Shown here: piece by piece, positions 22,076 through 33,479 of the stretch | Position numbering within the stretch: the first letter of the stretch is position 1 | How the letters are laid out: every line of letters begins with the position of its first letter | NCBI GenBank assembly: GCA_028551475.1 | Contig: CM052356.1 | Location: 13,295,884-13,359,883 of the forward strand | Source of the DNA: Casuarina equisetifolia | Taxonomy: Eukaryota; Streptophyta; Magnoliopsida; Fagales; Casuarinaceae | Direction of reading: 5' to 3' | DNA: 64,000 bases | The notes under the pieces: model-generated | Database searches by the model: none | What the model was told of the DNA's origin: nothing | What the model saw: only the letters and a program-made list of their open reading frames with translations | Position numbers and translations under genes: made by a program

Positions 22076-23780
22076 TTACCTCCCAAGAAGTGCTTGCTTT
22101 ATAGTTTTCAGCCAAACTATGCTAGATGTTGTTATTCGAGGAGGATGAAACCGCAATAGTTTAGGAGACAGCTTGTGTTGTAGAATAGTTGAACACTCTT
22201 CAGCTAACCTCACTGTCACATATACTTCCAACTTCCTTTTGTTCTCTAGTATCTTTTTCAAAAGTTCTACATAACTGATCAATTGAACTAGAGCATCTGC
22301 AAAAGGAGTGTTAATGTGCAATTTTAAAGATAGATCAAGGAATTTAAAAACTGCTTATCTTTTTCATGTTGTTGGAATTTGTGGGGAGATGGGGCTGAAG
22401 GCATAAAGGGCATAGGATTTTCTGAAACAAGCTTGCTCCTAGGTGCCTCCTTAAGTTGCATGCTGACATCTTTATCATTATCTTTGAGACTCTCCCTGTC
22501 AACATCAACTTCTCCTACTTGCTTGCCACATGTTAGGGTTATCGCCTCTACAGTATCTTCAAGACTTTTCTCTATATCACTAGGCAAAGGACCCTCCTGA
22601 TTCTTTGAGATCATACTGATGAGCTAACTCATCTGCACCTCTAATTTTCAGATTGAAGCTTCTTGTCTCTAAAAACTCGCTTCTTGATTATGAAATCTTG
22701 CTTCAATCCTCTCTGTAAAGTTCTGTGTGGTGCTGGCCAGCTCACTAATCATGTCCTCGTAGTTAGGTTTCACCTCTTTTGTTTGCCTAAATGTTGGTTG
22801 TGGTCTCATCTCATTTAGGTTACTCCATGAAAAGGTTTGATGATTGTGCCATCCCAAATTGTACGTGTTGGAGTAATAATCATTTTGTGACCTGTTAGGA
22901 ATCCCAACAAAATTAGCATAATCATTATAATGAGCAAAATGGTTACCTACTTGACATTTCGTGCTCTCATATGCTCACCATAAAATTCACATGATCTACT
23001 TTGATGTCTCACAACTAGAGTATTTAGGTTGTCTATCTTGTTATTGAGAACTTCCAATTGTGCACACATTGCAATGAAGATATCTATTCCATGGACTCCA
23101 CTTATTTGATGCATTGGTAGCCTTTCAGTAGACCATTGATAGCTATTGAATGCCATCTCCTCTAAAAGCTCATATGCCTCTTTTGGCGTTTTGTTGTGTA
23201 AGGACCTTCCTGCAGTTGCATCAATTATGAAACGGAGATTTGTATTAGATCCATCATAAAAAATTTGTACCTGTAACCATATGGGTAGTCCATGATGTGG
23301 ACATCTCCTCAAAAGTTCTTTCAATCTTTCCCAAGCTTCATATAGTGATTCGTTATCCCTTTGTGTAAAAATGATAATATCTTTGCGCATTTTTTCAGAT
23401 TTTGTAAAAGGAAAGAACTTACGAAGAAATTTCTGAGCCAAATCATTCCATGTAGTAATTGATCCTGTAGGAAGAGAATAGAGCCAACTTTTGGCTTTGT
23501 CCCTAAGAGAAAATGAAAATAGTCTTAACCTGATAACATCATCTGTGACTCCATTGTATTTGATTAGGTCACAGATTTCAAGGAAGGCTTCAATGTGAGC
23601 ATTTAGATCATCATTTGGTAGCCCACTAAATTACAAGGAGTTTTGAAGCATCTAGATGAGTGCTGGCTTGATCTCAAAGTTGCTTGCCTGAATTTTAGGC
23701 ATTTTAATGCTTGATGTGGCATTCCAAAATGTTAGTGCAGCATAGTCTTTCAAAAGTCTATATGTACCATCATTTTTCTC
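22076..23780 (-). pseudogene. gag: Athila 2 gag, broken and fused to 3' region
   Basis: Minus-strand gag with GLPNDDLNAHIEAFLEICD (about 23560-23620), FLRKFFPFTKSEKMRKDI, NESLYEAWERLKELLRRCP and a C-terminal INTPFADALVQLI. The zinc knuckle is degraded: CEFYGEH has lost one Cys. Stops and frame changes occur near 22945, 22860, 22620 and 22322. At about 22150-22170 the frame passes from the gag tail (ILQHKLSPKL) directly into the sequence that in Athila 1 lies at the pol stop (SIVWLKTIKQALLG). This marks the end-points of a deletion of about 3.5 kb relative to Athila 1. Confidence 0.85.
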
Positions 23781-23975
23781 TATCATTATTACTTAATCTT
23801 TCAGCAATAACAACTTAACAAGGAATTTTTTTTAAGGAAAAAAAATAATACATAAAAATAAAAGTAAAACATAAAAAGAATAATTAAGAAAAATAATTTT
23901 TTTTAAAGAAAATAAAAGCTAGATTAAACCTAGAAATTATTCGGTATTAATATTAATTAGTAGTAAAACAACCAA

Positions 23976-23993
23976 TCCCTGGCAACGGCGCCA
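23976..23993 (-). other. Athila 2 primer binding site, tRNA-Asp type
   Basis: The reverse complement is TGGCGCCGTTGCCAGGGA, one base different from the Athila 1 site, six bases from the right LTR. The stretch 23781-23975 is an A-rich leader. Confidence 0.88.
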
Positions 23994-23999
23994 AAAACT

Positions 24000-25258
24000 T
24001 GTTTGGTGAAATCTAAATGCAAGTGAACATGTCGAACAAGTAATATAATGATAAGAAAGGTATCATCCCACAGAGATTGGTAATTACTAAACCAACTAAT
24101 TACTAACAGTAAATAACTCCTAAAATTTATCTAACAAATCCAAATGATAGATGATAGATTAATTAACTAAATCTAAGAAAACTAAATACAAGAAATATTT
24201 TAGAGCATATGACTTCACCATAATAATTAGGTATTAATATTGATTATTAATGCTTGCAAGAGAGATAATATCTATGTAATGGTGGAACTTCCTAATTTAT
24301 TTACTATCTTATGTCTAGGTATATCAAACCTACTTAGTTCATTAATTCACTATATCTCTATATGTGAATTGAAACAAACTAAATGCCTTAGGATTTATGA
24401 ACATTCCCAGTTTACACCGAAAGCCACACAAACAATATGGTATATGTCTATCCATATTTAATTTATGATTACAAATTATAAGAAGCAACTGCATATCATC
24501 TCCTGTCGGTCTCAAACATGCAAATCAGATCATTTAAGTGGTAGCTAATCACTTAAAAGCATTAAACACAGTAATATGTAACTTCACATAAACAAAATAT
24601 CTTGCAAAACAAAATAATCATAAGATTCATACCATCATAATTAGGTTATATTGTAGCTTTAACAAAATTAAACTAAAACATAAAGAAATAAAGAGGAAGA
24701 ATAATAATAAGAAATAAATAAGGCATCTTGAATCTAAGAACAAGAAGTCTATTACCCTTTTTTGTCTTCTCTTCAAGAAAACCTTGAATTCCTGGCCTTT
24801 CTCTTGAGTTGTGCTCAATTTCCTCTTCCTTCTTCTTTTGCCTATTCTCTTCTCTTAAATAGGGTTTAGGTTTAGACCTATCTCCTATCCTAGTAGAATT
24901 GGATTTTAGAGACCTAAAACAATTAGGTTTTGAACTCCTAAATTAATTGGGACTTGAATTCCTAACATGACTGGGTTTTCTATTTATTTAGAAAACCCAA
25001 CAACAATAAAAAATCTAATAAGAATCATCCAAAGCCCAAGCCCAAGCCCATCGTGACTCTCTTGACCTTGATGTTACTATTTTGCCACACAATAAGCATC
25101 AGGTTCTCCATGTTCATTCCTTTTCTCCTTGCCTCTTTGTGCTACATAAACAAGATAAATTTAGGTAAATAAAGAAGAGTTCAAATGTTTTCTCACAATT
25201 ATTAAAGTTATTTACTCCCTAAAATAGGTAAAATAACTCTATAAAAATAGAGTTATCA
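24000..25258 (-). repeat. Athila 2 5' LTR (right)
   Basis: It runs TGTTTGG to GTTATCA on the + strand, 1259 bases, and pairs with 19295-20547. The frame at 24240-24461 recurs in other LTR copies. Confidence 0.92.
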
Positions 25259-25263
25259 ATAAT
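25259..25263. repeat. Target-site duplication of Athila 2, right copy
   Basis: ATAAT is identical to 19290-19294. Confidence 0.9.
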
Positions 25264-26266
25264 CACTTACCTCAAGTTCTTCTTTTATTGTTGCATTTGT
25301 ACTTAAGCAGAGGTGAGCAACTTCTTCTTGTTCTTCTTCATTTAATGAAGAGCTTTCATCATCCTAGGCAGCACTCATTCCTTCTTCTTACCTTTATTGT
25401 TCTTCTTCTTGAGTGAAAAGCAATCAACCTTGATATGTCCAGGTTTTCACACTTATAGCATAAGTTATCGTTAGAATCATCTGTTTCATTCTTTTTAGGT
25501 TGTCCTTTATTTCTTCCTAGGTCCTTTTTATGATATTTTTTGAATCTTCTAGCTATAAGAGCAATCTCATCATTTTCGAACTCAACTTCTTCAGTCTTTT
25601 CTATTTTTACTTTTAAAGCAAGTGACCTTCTATTCTCTTTTTCTCTTACCTTCTATTTAATTGCATTTCATGAGTCTTTAGTGATCCTAATAGATCATCT
25701 AGGGTTAGACTATTAAGATCATAAGCTTATTCTCTGGCCATTGTCTTTGGATCCCAGCTCTCGGGTAAGGATACTAGCATTTTTCTAACCATCTCTTCAT
25801 TTGTATAGGTCTTATCTAACAACTTAAGTTTAGAGACTATTTCTGTAAATCTACCGAACATGTCACTAATAGTTTCATATTCAAGCATAGTAAACAGTTG
25901 ATAATCATGAGTGAGCATGGTTACCTTGGATGACTTAACCTTTTTAGTACCTTCAAATATAACTTTTAACTTGTCCTATATTTCCTTGCCAGTGAGGCAA
26001 GATGATACATTGTTGAATTCATGAGCCTTCAACCCATTATAAATTATGTTCATAGCCTTAGCATTTATTCCCATGATTTTAGCTTCATTTTTACTCCATT
26101 CATCAGTTTTGGGTAAAGTGGTACCCTTTCTGATTATTTGCCAAGCTTCAGGGTCTTGATCAATAATGAAGACTTGCATAAGTTGCTTCCAATGTCTATG
26201 ATTTATCCTATCAAACAGAAGTGGTTTATTATACCTCGTAACAGCTACTCCTTTCTCCATAGCCAT
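25264..26266 (-). pseudogene. gag: Copia A gag N-terminal part, broken
   Basis: Starts at the minus-strand ATG at 26266 (MAMEKGVAVTRYNKP), just inside the primer site. It encodes the UBN2-type copia gag core: HWKQLMQVFIIDQDPEAW, MNIIYNGLKAHEFN, then YETISDMFGRFTEIVSKL and MVRKMLVSLPESWDP. It aligns along its length with copia B 45729-46794. Stops fall near 25973 and 25724. A CYKC remnant of the first zinc knuckle is visible near 25450. The frame is cut at 25264 by Athila 2 and continues at 19289. Confidence 0.88.
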
Positions 26267-26313
26267 CTAAGTGGATCTACTCTAGGATATTAAGCCTTTA
26301 AAATAGAAAACTT

Positions 26314-26326
26314 GGCTCTGATACCA
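26314..26326 (-). other. Copia A primer binding site, initiator tRNA-Met
   Basis: The reverse complement reads TGGTATCAGAGCC, the usual copia primer site, two bases from the 5' LTR (26329). Confidence 0.9.
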
Positions 26327-27038
26327 ATTGTACGGTTTTATGGCTATCTAAGAAAGGGGGTTGAATTGGATATTTAGAATTTATGAATTAATAAATCCCT
26401 TTTTTCTTTTCTTACTTAAACATACAATGTTGTTAATTATCACAGCAATATTAGAGCATATAAATAGAAATAAAGGTAGAAAAATCAAGCTAAAAAATTA
26501 CACGGTGGTTCGGCACTTTTCACCTACTTCCACCGTCTTCTCCTTCAAGTTAAACCAAGTTGAAGTCTACTTTACTTCAAGCTAGGAGAACTCCTTTCCT
26601 ACACCTCATAACTCCTTAAAAAAAGGAGTTATACAATTTTTGGTTACAAAGTTAGGTTTATAAAAACCTTAGTACATTAAGCTAATCCTTAAATATGTGA
26701 TATGGGTGAGGATTTAAGCTTATTAGAGAGCTAATTAGATGTATAAAGAATTAATTCAAGCTCTAATCATGAAATCCCCAATTTTCACAAATCTATGGTT
26801 TTGGATTTACAAGGATCTTTCTGTGCAAATAATGTTTTAGATAATCTAGCACATACAAAGATCAATCTATCAGATGATATTCACAAGATAATGAATTTAG
26901 GAAATATCACTGAAGATTTTCTTTTTTCTTCAAGGATTGAAGAACACGGCAGTGAGAACAGATGAGTCAAAGCTTCAATCTCTTTTAATCAAATCAGTGA
27001 TGTATCGATAAGCAAGCACATACATTCATCCAAAGCTC

Positions 27039-27048
27039 CCTTTTATAG
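27039..27048 (-). promoter_or_regulatory. TATA box of copia A 5' LTR
   Basis: Minus-strand CTATAAAAGG, identical to 2661-2670 in the partner LTR. Confidence 0.6.
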
Positions 27049-27352
27049 CAGATTTTCAAACCTTGAACACTTTAAGGTTTTGGTTCAAACTTGTTTGAAT
27101 TTCTTCCATTGAGATTTGATAGATACGACATCACACAGTTGCAGGGATGATGATTTTCACAGCAGATAGACGTTTTGACACTCCATTGCTTCATTCTTCT
27201 TCCTATTGGAGTCAACATTGAGAGAGAGAGAGAGAGGAGGAGGAGGTTGGCTTCAATTGGGTGTGTGGCTAGGGCTTTAGGTTTGTTCGACATAAGAGCT
27301 TAAGCTCTTATCAGACTGAGATGCTGCCGTTTCATTTAATTGATAGGCACTT

Positions 27353-27457
27353 GGCTTCAGCTTCACAGGCTCTAGCTTCACGGGCTTTAGCTTCACGGGC
27401 TCCAGCTTCACGGGCTTTAGCTCCATGGGCTTTAGCTTCACAAGCTTCAGCTTTACA
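27353..27457. repeat. 15-bp minisatellite in copia A right LTR, 7 units
   Basis: Exactly 105 bases, seven units resembling GGCTTTAGCTTCACG, then an AT-rich spacer. The left LTR carries 13 units. Confidence 0.9.
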
Positions 27458-27827
27458 GGCTGTCAAATATATATATGGTTGGTCCAATAATGATATGTAC
27501 TCTAACATTCTTAACTTGAATAAATAACATGCCTTTGTCCTTCAAATGTACCTATAAGCACACCATTTCCAACTATCATATTCTCTTAATATAAACAATA
27601 ATATGAATTATTTTACTAATTAAAACACACAAAATAATTCATTTTAACTTCATATTTGACGTTTGATAGTAGAATATAGGAAACTGGCTACTTTATAATA
27701 TCATTAATTGATATTAAAATTTGCACACCTTTTACTTCCTTTGATGTTTAATATGTGCACACAAGCTTATATATTTAACATAATAAAATTTTTCTCAACA
27801 AAACATATAAACACATGATTTTCAATA

Positions 27828-27832
27828 GTTGG
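27828..27832. repeat. Target-site duplication of copia A, right copy
   Basis: GTTGG is identical to 1945-1949. Confidence 0.9.
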
Positions 27833-30301
27833 GTCATGCTTGTTACTTTACAAAGGTGGATCTATGGTTAGGATACCACCAAGTTTGAATTGCTACTAGA
27901 GATGAGCCAAAAACCATGTGTGTGACACGATATGACTCTTTTAAATGGTTAGTCATGCTATTCAGCTTAACCAATGCCCTAGCAACATTTCGCATTTTGA
28001 TGAACAACTTGCTCCATCCTTATTTGAACAAGTTTATGGTCATATACTTAGATGACATTGTTGTGTATAGCAACTCTTTAGAGGAGCATATAGAGCACTT
28101 AAATGTGTTGTTCAAGGTGCTACGAGAAAAAAAATTGTACTTGAAGAAGGAGAAGTGTTCCTTTGATCAAGAAGAAATGGACTTCCTTAGTCATGTAATC
28201 AAGTAGGGGACCTTAAGAATGGATAAGGCTAAAGTGAAAGCGATCCAAGAGTAGGAAGCTCCTTCAAAGGTAGCTAAGTTGAGATCTTTTCTAGGTCTAA
28301 TAAACTATTACAGATGTTTCATTGTAGGGTTCTTGGCAAGATCTACACCTTTGCTGGAATTGTTGAAGAAGTTCAAGACTTAGGATTGGACGAAGGCATG
28401 TCAAATAGCCTTTGAAGACTTAAAGGCTATTGTGACCGAAGAATTGGTGATGGCATTATTGGATTTCTCTAAATAATTTGAGGTACATTTAGATGCTTTC
28501 GATTTTGCTATTAAGGGTGTACTCATGTAGGAGGGACATCCCATTAGTTTTGAAAGTTAAAAGTTGAATGAGGTAAAGTGTAAGTATACAGTCTAGGAGA
28601 AAGAGGTGATGGTCATAGTTCATTGCTTGAGGACGTGGTGTCACTACTTACTTGGCTCATGATTTTTGATCTAGAGAGACAATGTGACAAGAGTTATTTT
28701 TAGACTCAAAAGAAGCTGTCCTTAAAACAAGCTAGGTGGTAGGACTTTCTTGCTACGTTTAACTACACAATGGAGTACAAGCTGAGGAGAAGCAATGAGG
28801 TTACTAATGCTTTCAACTGGAAAGCCGAGATGGTTGCCATGAGTGTAGTTGTGGGAGATACACTACAATTCATACGAGAAGGAATGGCCTATTGGAGCAA
28901 CTTGTGAAAAAGGGCAAGAAAAAATAGTTTTGGATGGAAGATGGACTACTCTACACAAAGGGTAAGCGTTTGTACATGCCTAAGTGGGAGAACCTTTGAT
29001 GAAAGCTCATTAAGGAATGCCATGACATCAAATAGGCAGGGCATCTTGTATAACAAAGGACAAAAGCTTTTGTCGAAGCCTCATATTTCTAGCCTGGTAT
29101 GCATGATGACATTGAGCTTTTTGTTAAAACTTGTCTTGTTTGCTAACAGGATGAGCCAAAGTCAAGAGCTCTTGGGGGATTACTAGAGTGCCTACCAATA
29201 CCAAGTTGTCCATAGGAGAGCATATCCATGGATTTTATCATTGGACTACCAAAGGTAGATGGGTGTGGACTGATCCTTGTGGTGGTAGACCAATTTTCCA
29301 AGTATGCTACCTTCGTACCAGCCCCAGTGGAATGTTTAGTGGAAGTCACAGCCTAGCTTTTCTTTAAAAATGTGGTGAAGTATTAAGGACTACTACATAA
29401 CATTATTAGTGACAGAGATCCATGCTTCACGGGTCAACTATGGAGGGAACTATTTGAGTTGTTGGGCTCAAAATTGTAGTTCCCCACAAGTTTCCACCCT
29501 CAAACGGATGGACAGATGGAGAGGGTGAATAGCCTTATGCAATTTTACCTAAGACAATTTTTAAGTGAGAACTAGAAAGATTAAGTGAAGTTAATGGATG
29601 TAACCCAATTCTTCTATAATTTGTAGAGGAGTGAGTCCACGAAGAAAAGCCGATTCAAGTTGGTGGCAAGACAACAACTGTTGACCCCTCTAACTTTGGA
29701 GTCCAAACCATTAGGTTAGTGTCATGGTGCTCATGAGATGGCTAAATCTTGGAAGAAGAATATATATTTGGTGAAATCATATCTAAACAAAGCCATCAAG
29801 CGAATGAAGAAATGGGTTGACAAGAAGAAAAGGCCAACTGACTACAACATTGGGGATTAGGTCTTGGTGAAGTTCCTTCCCTATCAATACAAGGCTTATA
29901 GTTCCCCTCATTAGGGATTATTTTGCAAATATAAAGGATCATTTGAGATCATGGGGAAGATTTAAAAGGTGGCCTACCAGTTAGATCTCCCATTTAATGT
30001 CAAGATCTATCTGGTCTTCCATGTAAGAATGTTGAAACTTTCCATAAGGATAAGGTGGATGCAGAATGGAGCAAGTCAAAAAGGCTCCTCTAACAATGAC
30101 GACATCCTTTGAGAAGGATGCAAAGGCAATCTTGGCTAATTGCAACTTCGGAAGAAGAAAATTCATTTGTAGCAATAGTTCTTCATCAAATGGAAGGGAT
30201 TGCCTGAAAGTGAAGCAACTTGGAAGTTTAAGGATGATCTTCAGCAGTTCAGAGGTCTTTTCGACAATTACTTAGGGGTGATGAGGGCATCACCAAATTA
30301 G
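27833..30301 (+). pseudogene. pol: Chromovirus RT, RNase H, integrase and chromodomain, degenerate
   Basis: Continues the pol frame broken at 1944. RT (about 27840-28200) has ACYFTKVDL, MCVTRYDSFKWLVM and the catalytic MVIYLDDIVVYS. The RNase H region (28210-28880) includes [14 protein letters not shown]. Integrase (about 28930-29800) keeps Asp in MDFIIGLPK, Asp in ISDRDPCF and Glu in QTDGQMERVN. A chromodomain at 30178-30301 (FFIKWKGLPESEATWKFKDD) ends in TAG just before the polypurine tract. Chromodomains steer integration to particular chromatin. Many stops and frame changes make this the most decayed element in the window. CRM or Galadriel-type affinity is only a guess. Confidence 0.85.
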
Positions 30302-30312
30302 GTAGGGGAGAA
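30302..30312 (+). other. Chromovirus polypurine tract
   Basis: GTAGGGGAGAA lies between the chromodomain stop and the LTR start TGTTTTAGAC. Confidence 0.7.
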
Positions 30313-32400
30313 TGTTTTAGACTAGCAGTATGGGTTGATGGGCTAGTTGAGCAAGTACAAGCTGAACTTCTATGTATTGGATTAGCAGTATGGGCCAACA
30401 AGCTGGTCGAGCAAGTACGAGCTAGACTTTTATGTACTGGAGAAACAATCGGGTCAATGGATTGAGCTGGAAAGTACAAGTCCGACCTACCTAGTATCCT
30501 TGTTGTTGGGTCATACACTTAGGTGGTGCCCTATTGTAATATTTATTTTTATATTTTTGTTACTTTTATTTACAAGAATGTAATTGACCTCTCTAATAAG
30601 GAAAACGTTACTTATCGATTTGAAAGTGTAGCGACTCTAATATTTAATAAGATGATGGTTATGATTCATTATTTATTGTAACGTTAACTCTTTATGAGTA
30701 TCTCAGTAGTTTAAAATTATAAAGTGTCCCAATTCATTGAACCTAATTTGAATCTTATATAATGTTTACACATTTATTACGATGCTCTAAATGTGTAATT
30801 GATAATTGTTTGGTGAAATCTAAATGCAAGTGAACATGTCGAACAAGTAATATAATGATAAGAAAGATATCGTCCCACAGAGATTGGTGATTACTAGACC
30901 AACTAATTACTAACGGTGAATAACTCCTAGAATTTATCTAGCAAACCAAATTGATGGATGATAGATTAACTAACTAAGTCTAAGAAAAGTTAATAAAAGA
31001 AATATGTTAGAGCATATGACTTTACCATAATTACTAGGTACTAATATTGATTATTTATGCTTGCAAGAGAGATAATATCTATGTGATGGCGGAATTTCCT
31101 AATTTATTTACTATCCTATGTCTAGGTATAGCAAACCTACTTAGTTCATTAATTCACTATATCTCTATATGTGAATTGAAACAAACCAAATGCATTAGGA
31201 TCTATGAATATTCCCAGTTTACACCAAAAGCCACACAAACAATATGGTATATGTCTATCCATATTTAATTTATGGTTACATATTACAAGAAGCAACTGCA
31301 TGCTATTTCCTGTCGGTCTTTAACATGCAAATCAAGTCATCTAAGTGGTAGCTAATCACCTAAAAGCATTAAACTCCGTAATATGTAACTTCACATAAAT
31401 AAAATATCTTGCAAAACATAATAATCATAAGATTCATACCATCATAATTAGGTTACATCATAGCTCTAACAAAAATAAACTAAAACATAAAGAAATAATG
31501 AGGAAGAATGGTAATAAGAAATAAAGAAGGCATCTTGAATCCAAGAACAAGAAGTCTGTCACCCTTTTTGTCTTCTCTTCAAGAAAACCTTGAATTTTTG
31601 GCTTCTTTCTTGAGTTGTGCTTAATTTCCTCCTCTCCCCTTCTTTTGTCTCTTCTCTTCTCTTAAATAGGGTTTAGGTTTAGACCTATTCTTATCCTAGT
31701 AGAATTGGGTCTTAGAGATCTAAAACAATTGGGTTTTGAACTCTTAATTTAATTAAGTTTTGAACTCCTAATTTAATTAGGCTTTGAACTCCTAATATGA
31801 TTAGGTTTTCTAATTATTTAGAAAACCCAATAACAATAAAATCTAATAACAATCATTCAAAGCCCAAGCCCATCTTGACTCTCTTGATCATGATATTACG
31901 ATTTTGCCACACAATAAGTATCAGGCTATCCATGTTCATCTCTTTTCTCCTTGGCTTCTTGTTCTACATAAACAAGATAAATTTAGGTAAATAAAGAGGA
32001 GTTCAAATGTTTTCTCACAATTATTAAAGTTATTTATTGCCTAAAATAGGTAAAATAACTCTATAAAAATAGAGTTATCAATAATCCACTAAATTCCTAT
32101 AAGAAGGCTAACTCCTATATAAAGGGAACCTCTCATTTCTTTTCTCCTCACTCAAACACTTAAGCTTTTCTCTCATTCCTTATATTTTCCTTATATGCTC
32201 TCTAAAAGCTCTTTCATAAGAGTGATCCTAGTTAGAAGGCTGACTCAGTTTATCATTAAGACTTGAGTGCTAAGTGAATTTCTCTAAGTTCATTACACTA
32301 TAGCCTTAAAAGCATAATCTTAATATATTAGTAGGGTTTGGGCTTGATGTAACATAGAGAGTCCGATTTTAACCATATGACAATGTTTGTGTTTTGCAGA
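30313..32400 (+). repeat. Chromovirus 3' LTR, interrupted by solo LTR
   Basis: It starts TGTTTTAGAC at 30313. The first 180 bases consist of about three diverged units of roughly 60 bases (each with a TAGCAGTATGGG-like start and AAGTAC). It is split at 30806 by the solo Athila LTR and resumes at 32086, with a TATA-like CTATATAAAGG near 32113-32123. The right end cannot be fixed because the 5' LTR is outside the window; 32400 is approximate. From there to 32640 I see nothing recognisable. Confidence 0.7.
30807..32080 (-). mobile_element. Solo LTR of the Athila 2 subfamily
   Basis: A single LTR of 1274 bases (TGTTTGG to GTTATCA on the + strand) is flanked by the 5-base duplication ATAAT at 30802-30806 and 32081-32085. 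No internal sequence is attached. It is the product expected from recombination between two LTRs of one element. It interrupts the chromovirus 3' LTR. Confidence 0.93.
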
Positions 32401-32639
32401 GCTACTCTAAAAAGGAGCATATGAGCTTGATATGTGATGAAAAATGATCGATTGTTGTAATAGTTTGTGGAAGGATAATGAAGTAAATTTGGCAACCCTA
32501 TTGCATTGTATACTTTTTATTTTGATTCAAAGTTTATTCTTGATAAGCCTTTGAAATGTTTAAAATGTATAGAGAAATTGATCTCAAGACTGAAAGGAAT
32601 AAAACTAGGAAAATTTATAAAATTCATCCACAAAACAAA

Positions 32640-33475
32640 TATAATACTTGTTGCCCATTGAGGAAGTAATTAGGGTGGCCCCTAAATGTCAAATTGAATT
32701 AAATTAAGGGGAGCCTATAGTTATTCCTTGCCTTTATAAAGGTAGCATGGTACATTGGTCATGCCCCTCTTTAAGTTCTCTAAAGCTAAACATAGATGGA
32801 TCATGTATGAATGGAGTTTGTGTAGGAGGAGGAATGGTGCGTTATTAGAAGGGAAGTGTTATTATGCTTATGCTATTAATTTGGGACAAGGAAATAGTAC
32901 CAAAGCTGAGATTTTGGCTTCAATAAAAAGTCTTAAACTTTGTCATTAGCAAGGTTTAATTATATCAAAGATTGAAGCAAATTCTCACTTCATGGTTCAA
33001 TGCATTAAATAAGCCTTTTCAACTCCTTAGAATTTAGAAAATGAACTTTACTAGTGCTTGGTTTATCTATCTTTAAATGTCAAGATCCTTCATGTATTCT
33101 GTGAAGCTAATTTTCTTATAAATGGTTTGGCTAACTTTGGTCATTTGATTATAAGGCTCTACATCTTAACTACATTGGGATTTCTACTGAGGAATTGTAA
33201 GAAAATAACAAGAGATGACCAATTAGGCTTGGAGTAATACAAGCCTCCTTAAGGTTCACAATTGTTGAAACTTTTAGGTTTTATTTTATTGTTTTCATTG
33301 TAAGTTTTTCTTAGGCATTTTTAATGTTTTATTTCTACTTGAAGTTCAAGATGATGTATTAAAGGGCCATGGTCAATGTCATACCCTTTGTAATTTCTTA
33401 CGTAGCTTTGAGTCTTTGTTTAACAATCTCAAGGGTCTAATTCCTTTTTCTCTAAAAAAAAAAGAAAGAAAAACC
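32640..33475 (+). pseudogene. LINE-type RNase H tail with A-run
   Basis: Conceptual translation gives a plant non-LTR retrotransposon RNase H-like segment. LKLNIDGSCMNG holds the first catalytic Asp, followed by GGGMVR, then STKAEILASIKSLKLC, then FCEANFLINGLANFG near 33100-33140. At least one frameshift (about 32840) and several stops break it. An A-rich run at 33456-33475 looks like the poly(A) tail. This fits the 3' end of a 5'-truncated LINE insertion; a stray RNase H-like pseudogene is the alternative. Confidence 0.6.
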
Positions 33476-33479
33476 ATGA

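Larger units (their letters stand above)
19295..25258 (-). mobile_element. Athila 2: pol-deleted Athila element
   Basis: Minus-strand element of about 6.0 kb with LTRs at 19295-20547 and 24000-25258, tRNA-Asp primer site (23976-23993), gag remnant (22076-23780), conserved 3' non-coding region (20562-22075) and polypurine tract (20548-20561). The ATAAT duplication flanks it. Protease, RT, RNase H and integrase are absent: gag sequence runs directly into the segment that follows the pol stop in the other Athila copies. It could only have moved with enzymes from another element. Its LTRs are shorter (about 1.25 kb) than those of Athila 1, so it belongs to a separate subfamily shared with the solo LTR at 30807. 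Confidence 0.9.
1950..27827 (-). mobile_element. Copia A: SIRE-like Ty1/copia element with nested insertions
   Basis: This minus-strand Ty1/copia element has LTRs at 1950-3304 plus 14106-14370 (the 3' LTR in element sense) and at 26329-27827 (the 5' LTR). The duplication GTTGG flanks it. The primer site lies at 26314-26326 and the polypurine tract at 14371-14384. Reading leftward the order is gag (26266 to 25264, then 19289 to 18541), protease start, integrase (17369 to 16332), RT and RNase H (16331 to about 14930), which is the Copia order with IN before RT. It was interrupted by Athila 1, Athila 2 and a truncated copia LTR. The SIRE-like label is inferred from the large UBN2-type gag and long LTRs. 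All coding parts are broken. Confidence 0.9.
26329..27827 (-). repeat. Copia A 5' LTR (right), uninterrupted
   Basis: It runs TGTACGG to TTTCAATA (final CA changed to TA), 1499 bases. It carries the unoccupied Athila 1 target: AGCACACCATTTCC near 27557-27570 continues without a break. The TATA motif is at 27039-27048. Confidence 0.92.

Noticed and set aside
24240-24461. A 73-codon frame starting MIINACKRDNIYVM, repeated at 31047-31268 and 36355-36576, as a possible conserved small gene
   Set aside because: All copies lie at the same position in Athila-family LTRs, on either strand relative to the element. They recur because the LTR is repeated, and show no domain or start context.
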